Assembly: GCA_937896105.1 (NCBI GenBank) | Contig: CALBKR010000373.1 | Location: forward strand, 1-6,907 | DNA: 6,907 bases | DNA from: an uncultured Bacteroidales bacterium | GTDB taxonomy: Bacteria > Bacteroidota > Bacteroidia > Bacteroidales > Bacteroidaceae | Direction of reading: 5' to 3' | Shown here: piece after piece, positions 1 through 5,300 of the stretch | Numbering within the stretch: position 1 is the stretch's first letter | How the letters are laid out: the number at the start of each line of letters is the position of its first letter | Position numbers and translations under genes: made by a program | Notes under the pieces: generated by a model | Database searches by the model: none | Seen by the model: only the letters and a program-made list of their open reading frames with translations | Told to the model about the DNA's origin: nothing

Positions 1-1859
1 GGCGAGCTTGAACCCTTGCCCTCAACGATGGCGAACCGCTCGCCCCAAGTTGCACCATTGTCCTTGCTGATGCGTGCGAGAAGGTCAATGCGCCCATTGT
101 TCACGACCCCGATGTCTGCACCGCTGTGGCGGTAGTCGGCAACCGCAATCAGGTCACCGTTGCTTGCCATTGCGATGGCAGGAATGCGGTAGGGGATACC
201 GCCCTTGTTTGTCACGAAGATGTTCTGCGACTCCTCTACTTCGGCAGCAGCACGTGCAATGGTTGCATAGAAACCTGTCGTGTTGGCAAACATATTGCTG
301 CCCGATGTCACTGTGAACGAGAGACTGTTCTCCTTTTGGTTCGACACGGCAACACTCTTTGCTGTTGTGGAGTTTGCCGTCACACCGCCAAGCCCGTTGG
401 GGGTGACAGTCACATCACTTGTGCCCGAGCTGACAAAGCTGAAGCGGTAGCCGCTGATAATATAACCCTCGTCGGCAGCGATATTGTATGTTGCAGTGTA
501 CACACCGTTTACGGTAGCATTTGCAAGGCAAGTGAACAGCTGTATGTTGTTGCTGTTGCCGTAGCCTGCCATATTATTGCGCCCCTGTGACTCGGTGAGG
601 CTGATGTGCGGTGCCGCCGTCGATTTCCAGGCCGAAGCCCAGGTCTTTGCCGCATTGCTCGATGTCCACTCGCCGGTGCTTGTGTTTATGGCATATTCGG
701 TCTGTGCAAAGCGTATGTTCAGTGTCGAGCCACCGTCGGCACCGGCATTCCAGAATGCAAGGCGGTTGTCACGGTTATTTACCTTGTTGCTCGGGTAACC
801 TTTCTCGTACATATAATAATATGTATCACCCTCGCCAAGGTCGCCCGATGGTGTGAAGAGCCACAGGTCGGTGTAACCGGCAGGGATATTGTTCTTCTCA
901 ATGAGCACAGGGTATGATGCACTGCCTGTCGTTCCGGTCATTGCAGTCGGTGCGGCAAGAACCCTTTCAGTGCCGGCCTGCTTGTTGTAAAGTCTGTAGC
1001 CGGTAGTGTTGTTTCCCACGAAAGCCCATAGCTGGCTGTCATCGATGGCGTCCGATACGACATCGTCCAGTGCAATGTAGTCGGATGTTCCGTTGTTGTC
1101 TATTACATAACCGTTGGCAGCAATCTGCATTGTGTACCACACAGTTCCTTGTGCGAATTCGTTGTTCACGATGGTAGTAGGAGTGAACAGATGGCTCACC
1201 TCGCCCTCCTGTGCATCGGCAACCTCGAGCATAAAGTCTATGATATGTCCGCCATTGGCCATAAAGTCGCCGAATTTCCCGTCCTGGTCGCCATTGGGGT
1301 CAATGTTGCACCAGTCTAGCTTCACGCGCACACGGTATGTCCCTTTTTGTCTTGGAACCATAAACTGCGGCAATGCAACCGTGCTGCGGCTGTCGCCTGT
1401 GATGGTTGCACCGGCACTGTTCTTTCCGCTCTCGTCGCTCGAAGCATTGTTGTTGTAGAACGAATAGCTCACAAGGTCGCCTGTCGGGGTGTATCCGTCA
1501 CCGGCAATCCCTGCAGTGAAGCCGTTGTTGTCGCTGTCGATATATACAAAGCTGTTAATCCAGCTGCCTTCAACACCTGTTGTAAATGTCACAATGTCGC
1601 CTGCACCAGCCTTCATTGTCACGCTGCCGCTCTTGTCGACATAGCACTGCGAGAACTCCGTTGTGCCAATGCTCAGGCTGTTTGCTGCATAGTCGGGGTA
1701 GGATGTGCTTGCCAATGTTATCGAGTTGATGCCTCGGGCACTGTTTGTCCTTGTTCCTGTGAAGCCTGGAGTGTAGTCAACATCTGTTGCATTGGCAAAT
1801 GTTGTTGCCGGCAGGCCGATGGCTACGGCAACGAGCAGTGAAGTAAATAGTTTTTTCAT
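1..1859 (-). CDS. Secreted GH33 exo-alpha-sialidase, N-terminal part (3' end cut by window)
   Basis: Glycoside hydrolase family 33 sialidases release terminal sialic acid from glycoconjugates. I translated most of this frame by hand and found no stop; it starts at ATG 1857-1859 and runs off the window after 619 codons. Residues 1-24 form an Sec signal peptide (MKKLF start, hydrophobic core, ANA ending at 24, no lipobox Cys). Residues ~40-212 resemble a GEVED domain (YIDSDNNG at 106-113, VRVKLDWCNID, HIIDFMLEV). Residues ~225-400 look beta-trefoil/ricin-like (QLWAF, DLWLF). Residues ~400-540 are an unassigned beta-rich region. The catalytic domain begins near 546: YRIP at 557-560 with probable substrate-binding Arg558, probable acid/base Asp582 in SGADIG, and the first Asp-box SKDNGATW at 598-605. 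The remaining propeller, nucleophile Tyr/Glu and other two Arg residues lie outside. The start is preceded by AT-rich sequence without a Shine-Dalgarno, as usual in Bacteroidetes. The ~540-residue N-terminal extension is long for the family. A non-sialidase BNR-repeat protein is the alternative. Confidence 0.9.
   Translation of the reverse strand, partial: MKKLFTSLLVAVAIGLPATTFANATDVDYTPGFTGTRTNSARGINSITLASTSYPDYAANSLSIGTTEFSQCYVDKSGSVTMKAGAGDIVTFTTGVEGSWINSFVYIDSDNNGFTAGIAGDGYTPTGDLVSYSFYNNNASSDESGKNSAGATITGDSRSTVALPQFMVPRQKGTYRVRVKLDWCNIDPNGDQDGKFGDFMANGGHIIDFMLEVADAQEGEVSHLFTPTTIVNNEFAQGTVWYTMQIAANGYVIDNNGTSDYIALDDVVSDAIDDSQLWAFVGNNTTGYRLYNKQAGTERVLAAPTAMTGTTGSASYPVLIEKNNIPAGYTDLWLFTPSGDLGEGDTYYYMYEKGYPSNKVNNRDNRLAFWNAGADGGSTLNIRFAQTEYAINTSTGEWTSSNAAKTWASAWKSTAAPHISLTESQGRNNMAGYGNSNNIQLFTCLANATVNGVYTATYNIAADEGYIISGYRFSFVSSGTSDVTVTPNGLGGVTANSTTAKSVAVSNQKENSLSFTVTSGSNMFANTTGFYATIARAAAEVEESQNIFVTNKGGIPYRIPAIAMASNGDLIAVADYRHSGADIGVVNNGRIDLLARISKDNGATWGERFAIVEGKGSSS
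3..223 (-). other. Start of the GH33 catalytic beta-propeller
   Basis: This is the segment that identifies the enzyme. Reading toward the window edge it shows NIFVTNKGG, then YRIPAIAMASNGDLIAVADY, RHSGADIGVVNNGRIDL and the Asp-box SKDNGATWGE. The order and spacing (FRIP-type Arg, then a D about 24 residues later, then an Asp-box about 18 residues after that) follow the pattern I know from bacterial sialidases such as the Micromonospora enzyme. Only the first blade is present. Confidence 0.88.
1788..1859 (-). other. Signal peptide of the sialidase
   Basis: The first 24 residues comprise Met-Lys-Lys, a hydrophobic core (LLVAVAIGLP), then TTFANA. Signal peptidase I could cut after Ala24 (A-N-A) or after Ala22 (T-F-A). 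There is no Cys in a lipobox position, so the protein should be periplasmic or secreted rather than a lipoprotein. The exact cleavage site is inferred. Confidence 0.85.
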
Positions 1860-1926
1860 ATAAAGAAAGTTTGTTATTATAAAGCAAATGCAGTGTTGCA
1901 TCAAGGTCTACTACTGCAATATTGCG

Positions 1927-1958
1927 GCAAGATATTAATTTTTGACGAGATATGCAAA
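1927..1958 (-). promoter_or_regulatory. Candidate Bacteroides-type promoter for the sialidase
   Basis: On the minus strand TTTG (1958-1955) is followed after 20 bases by TATCTTG (1934-1928). The Bacteroidetes housekeeping sigma consensus is TTTG at -33 and TAnnTTTG at -7 with 19-21 bases between them, so the upstream box and spacing fit well and the downstream box fits partly. Transcription would begin near 1920, giving a leader of about 60 bases. A 10-bp palindrome GCAATATTGC (1916-1925) sits at the predicted start site and could be an operator or chance. Confidence 0.5.
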
Positions 1959-1974
1959 TCGGTGGCTGTGATAC

Positions 1975-2018
1975 CCAAGCAAGAGGGCTTCGGCACGTGC
2001 CGAAGCCCTCTTGCTTGG
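1975..2018. terminator. Perfect 44-bp palindrome, probable bidirectional terminator
   Basis: The left arm CCAAGCAAGAGGGCTTCGGC plus AC (1975-1996) is the exact reverse complement of the right arm (1997-2018). Folded as RNA it gives about 20 base pairs with a very short loop. The GC-rich inner part is bounded by an A-rich upstream arm and a T-rich downstream arm (CTCTTGCTTGG), a symmetry that would work on either strand. It begins 18 bases after the stop of the small ORF and precedes the sialidase promoter, the right place for a terminator. No free T-run follows the stem on either strand, so factor binding or another role remains possible. Confidence 0.6.
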
Positions 2019-2036
2019 ATGTGAGTCGGAATTGAA

Positions 2037-2198
2037 TTATTGCATATCATCCCAAATCTTCTCCCAGTCGCCGCGGTGCTCGTTCGAGAGAGCGCCTTCA
2101 CCGCCCATTTCCTCTTCTGTCTTGGAGAGTACCAGAAGTATGTTGTCTGTAACATAAAGTTCAACGACTTCGCTTGTAGGTTTAATATATCGTTTCAT
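2037..2198 (-). CDS. Small 53-residue protein of Bacteroidales type, function unknown
   Basis: ATG at 2196-2198 and TAA at 2037-2039 give 53 codons: MKRYIKPTSEVVELYVTDNI at the start, an acidic middle (TEEEMGGEGALS) and a Trp-containing end (HRGDWEKIWDDMQ). The start MK-x-Y-I-x-P-T/x-S-E-V is one I recognise from many short Bacteroidales ORFs, which are usually annotated as hypothetical and often lie beside secreted-protein genes; their role is not known to me. There is no signal peptide or membrane segment. A purine-rich, A-rich stretch (2199-2230, read on the minus strand) precedes the ATG and would serve as the ribosome-binding region. It lies 109 bases after the giant surface-protein gene and 18 bases before the palindrome, so it may be the last gene of that transcript. 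A Gly-Gly at residues 32-33 is noted but does not match the classic double-glycine leader spacing. Confidence 0.72.
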   Translation of the reverse strand: MKRYIKPTSEVVELYVTDNILLVLSKTEEEMGGEGALSNEHRGDWEKIWDDMQ

Positions 2199-2233
2199 AG
2201 CTTTGATATTTTCTTGTTTCTTTCTTTTTTATC

Positions 2234-2283
2234 AGCGACCCGCGCGGTGCAATCTGTGCCTGCACTACGCGCGACCAATCGCT
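2234..2283 (-). other. GC-rich hairpin in the leader of the small ORF
   Basis: On the minus strand three stem blocks pair in order: AGCGA with TCGCT, CGCGCG with CGCGCG, and GTGCA with TGCAC, separated by small internal loops, with a 9-base apical loop at 2252-2260. A flanking T5/A5 block (2284-2288 with 2226-2230, across a 3-base bulge) can extend it. It ends about 35 bases before the ATG of the small ORF. On both strands T residues precede and A residues follow the stem, the reverse of an intrinsic terminator, so a leader or processing structure is more likely. Confidence 0.6.
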
Positions 2284-2296
2284 AAAAAGCTCACCG

Positions 2297-2333
2297 ATGG
2301 CAAAAAATCATTTTACAAATACTTTTTTGCCAT
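2297..2333. repeat. 11-bp perfect inverted repeat across the stop codon of the giant gene
   Basis: ATGGCAAAAAA (2297-2307) and its exact reverse complement TTTTTTGCCAT (2323-2333) flank 15 bases that contain the TGA stop and the last codons. As minus-strand RNA the 3' arm ends with a U6 tract inside the stem, so it is a weak AT-rich hairpin. It may help transcription end or protect the 3' end, but the lysine codons and the T-run could also produce it by chance. Confidence 0.4.
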
Positions 2334-5300
2334 TGACAATGTAGAAACCGGGTTCTGTAATCTCGCTCAACTTGCGACCCTGAAGGTCGTATATTGTATC
2401 CTCAACATCTTCGCGCTCAACATCATCAATATCAGTTGTTTCACCGAATACAAATCTAAGTGACGAAGCCTTGCCTGTTTCATCAATGTAGTAAGCCTTG
2501 TTTGCATTTATTCTTCTGCTGCTACTGCTTAACTTGTATAGCATTATATGGGTGCCAACTCCCTTGTATGAAAGGATATAGGCGTTTGTTGTGCCTGGGA
2601 TATCCTCTGCTTCAAGAGTTCCGGCAAAGCTTGTATCGTAAGTATCACCGCTTGCAGGTGCAGGCTTAAAACCATACTTGCCTGCAGCTTCAGCCTCAAC
2701 GAGAACAGGAGTGTTTGCCGGTAGTACTTTGTCGGTCAACTCAAGTTCTGCCATATAAACATACTCATCCTCGCTGTGGTCAACGCTATATGCTGTAACC
2801 CCATCGGGAACGGTTGTCGCAAACGGCAGGTTTATTGTACCCAACTTTGCATTAGAACCATCGGCTACGCTCACTTGGAATGCATAGGTGTCAACCTCCT
2901 CGAACAAGAAGTTGGTAGTGCTGTTATCTGCATCCTTAATAGGAAGAGAACTTTTTGATGGTGTATCCACAAATGCAAACTCATTATTGGGGAGAGTAGT
3001 GTAAATACCGCTGCTTGTACCCGATTCCCAGTAGAGAGAACGAGTATCGTCTTTTGTACCATAGGTTACCTTGATTGCTGCATAGTGGTTGTACTGTTCG
3101 TCATTGCCCAGTATATTGCTTGCTTTCCAACCGTGGTAACCAATAGCACTGATGAGGTTTATGGAATTGCCGTTTTTCTGTACAACGAAAATAGAGTTGT
3201 CGTCAAAGTTGCTACCATCGTTCGTCCACTTAAGCACTGTGCCTTCGCGGTAAATGTAACGAGTCGCGCAACTCTCGCTCACAGCACGTATTCTGTATGC
3301 CTTTCCATCCTCAAGATTTGTGTAATCAGTAATCTTTGAGAATACTGCGACATATTCGGCCGAAGCTTCAATATTGTACAATGTGTAATCGGGACCTTGA
3401 ACCTCGAAGTCAAGACCACCGCCGATAGCGTTCTTCACAATAACACCATCCTTCAGCCAGCCCATAAATTCATAGCCATCGTTTACAGTAGCCAACATTC
3501 TCACAGATCCTCCATCGGCTACATTTACCGAGGTTGCATTCTCATCTCCAACCTTTACAGTACCACCGTCATTGTCGTAGAATCTGCTGACAGTGATGGT
3601 GTGGTAAACAACATCGGCTTCAAAGTTTGCAGTAAGGGTTGTTGCGCTGTTTGCTGTGAATGTGTAGGTTGCATCGGTGCTTACAGCGTTGCCGGCATCG
3701 GTCCAGTTGACAAAGTGGTAGCCGTCTGCCGGTGTAGCAACAACTGTTACACTGCTGCTCTTTACAACCTGCAGTGTCGATTCAGCTTCGCTGTTGATGG
3801 TAACGGAACCGCCCTCGGGAGGTGTGGTGCTCACTGTTATTTCAACATATTCGGTATCGACAACCCTAATTGTGTTGCCTTCAACAAGAACTGTTACACC
3901 TTGAGCTGCCTCGTTACCCTTCTTGGCAGTCAGCTGCTGGGCTGTAATGGTTGCATCAGTGATGAAGAAACCTCCATCAAAGGCATATTCGCTACCGTAT
4001 GTCACATACACATCATTTTCGGTACATTCAACGACAACATCATACACATTCATACCGTCCATATCGACAGGCTCTAAACGCCACTGGTTAGCTTGTGCAT
4101 CGGGGTTTCCGGCCCAAGTAGTAACATAATTGTTGTCTGTGGCCTGAACACTATTGCCTCCCTCAAGTGTAAAATTGTACTGGTCTCTATTGGTGCAATT
4201 TATACCTTCTACGAATGAGTAATATGTTACACCGTCAACGTCTGTGGTTTTTTCTATATTAAGCGTATTGTGAGAAGTTGCGGCATTACAATATGCAGTA
4301 CCTGTCACAAGCGCATTACCGTCACCGTTCTTTACACCCAGTTGGTTGCTGTTAACGGTTATATACCATATACCGTTGTTGGTTGTAATTTTTGAGTCGG
4401 ACTGCAATGTGAATTCTTTGCTGTTATTCGTTCTCAAGGCATTGTTGTAAAGATACTCGTGAGATGTTGTCACTCTGCTTACAATATGGTAGTAACCGGT
4501 TGTCAATTCATCCTGACTCTCTTCAATCTCAAAGTTAGCAACATAGTTTGCATCCTGTGATACTGTTACATTGCAGATTGCATCGGTACTTACCACATTT
4601 CCGTCCAATGTCCAGTTTACAAATCTGTAACCGTCGTTAGCCACGGCTGTGAGTGTTACCTCGTCACCGTGCTCAACGGTTGTGCTTGTCTCTGTACCAA
4701 TCATTGCGCTACCGCCTGTGCCGTTGGTTGAAACATTGATGGTGTAGCTGTTCTTTGCAAAGTTTGCAGTGAATTCAATTACATCACCTTTATTTCCACT
4801 CATTGTTATTGTGGTTGCAGCATCGGTGCTTTCATAGTCAGTTCCTGTCCAGTTTACAAAGTGGTAACCCTCGGCAGGAACAGCTGCAAGAGGCAATGCA
4901 TAGCCATTTGGTACATACTTGTGTACCACATTCTCCTCGCCGTTGATGTTTGTTGTACCACTTTCGGCAGGGTTAATGGTCAAGCCCACAGCCGGCCAGT
5001 TGTTCATTGCTTCCTCCATTGTCGAACCGTATGCTTTAAGAGTATTAAATGTGATGTTATCGCTGTTATTTGCAATATCATTATTAATCACACTTATTTC
5101 ATCGGTAATTATGCACTTGCCGTCTCCTGCGCCAAACTTTATGCCAAGTATTATACCCTGGTCCCTTATAATTGAGTAGTAGTCGGGAGCCTCAACGAAC
5201 TTGACCCAAGCACCTTGGTGATTGGTGCGGTTAAAGTGTGTTACATAGTTTTGGGCGGATGATGTTGCACATAGATAACCTGTAGCATCATCAACCTTTG

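Noticed and set aside
1347..1841. Plus-strand 164-codon frame, with a similar one at 126-590
   Set aside because: Both are antisense to the continuous sialidase frame that carries a signal peptide and catalytic motifs; their translations are Cys/Val/Ala-rich without a domain.
1870..1905. TTGATG-N17-TATAAT, a sigma-70-like promoter upstream of the sialidase
   Set aside because: Spacing and boxes suit an enterobacterial promoter, but Bacteroidetes use a different consensus and the start would lie only a few bases before the ATG.
1901..2164. Minus-strand 87-codon frame overlapping the small ORF
   Set aside because: It begins inside the 53-residue ORF in another frame, runs through the palindrome and across the sialidase promoter, and its protein has no family-like features.
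2028..2198. Double-glycine leader peptide (bacteriocin or RiPP precursor) for the small ORF
   Set aside because: Gly32-Gly33 follow an acidic stretch, but the LSxxELxxIxGG spacing is not met and no transporter, peptidase or modifying enzyme is in the window.
2234..2283. Intrinsic terminator of the giant gene
   Set aside because: The stem is strong, but T residues precede it and A residues follow it on both strands, the wrong order for termination.
3397..4077. Plus-strand 226-codon frame, Cys-rich
   Set aside because: It lies antisense to the InlB-type repeats. The Cys and Ser richness comes from the reverse complement of Ala-, Thr- and Asn-rich codons of the real protein.
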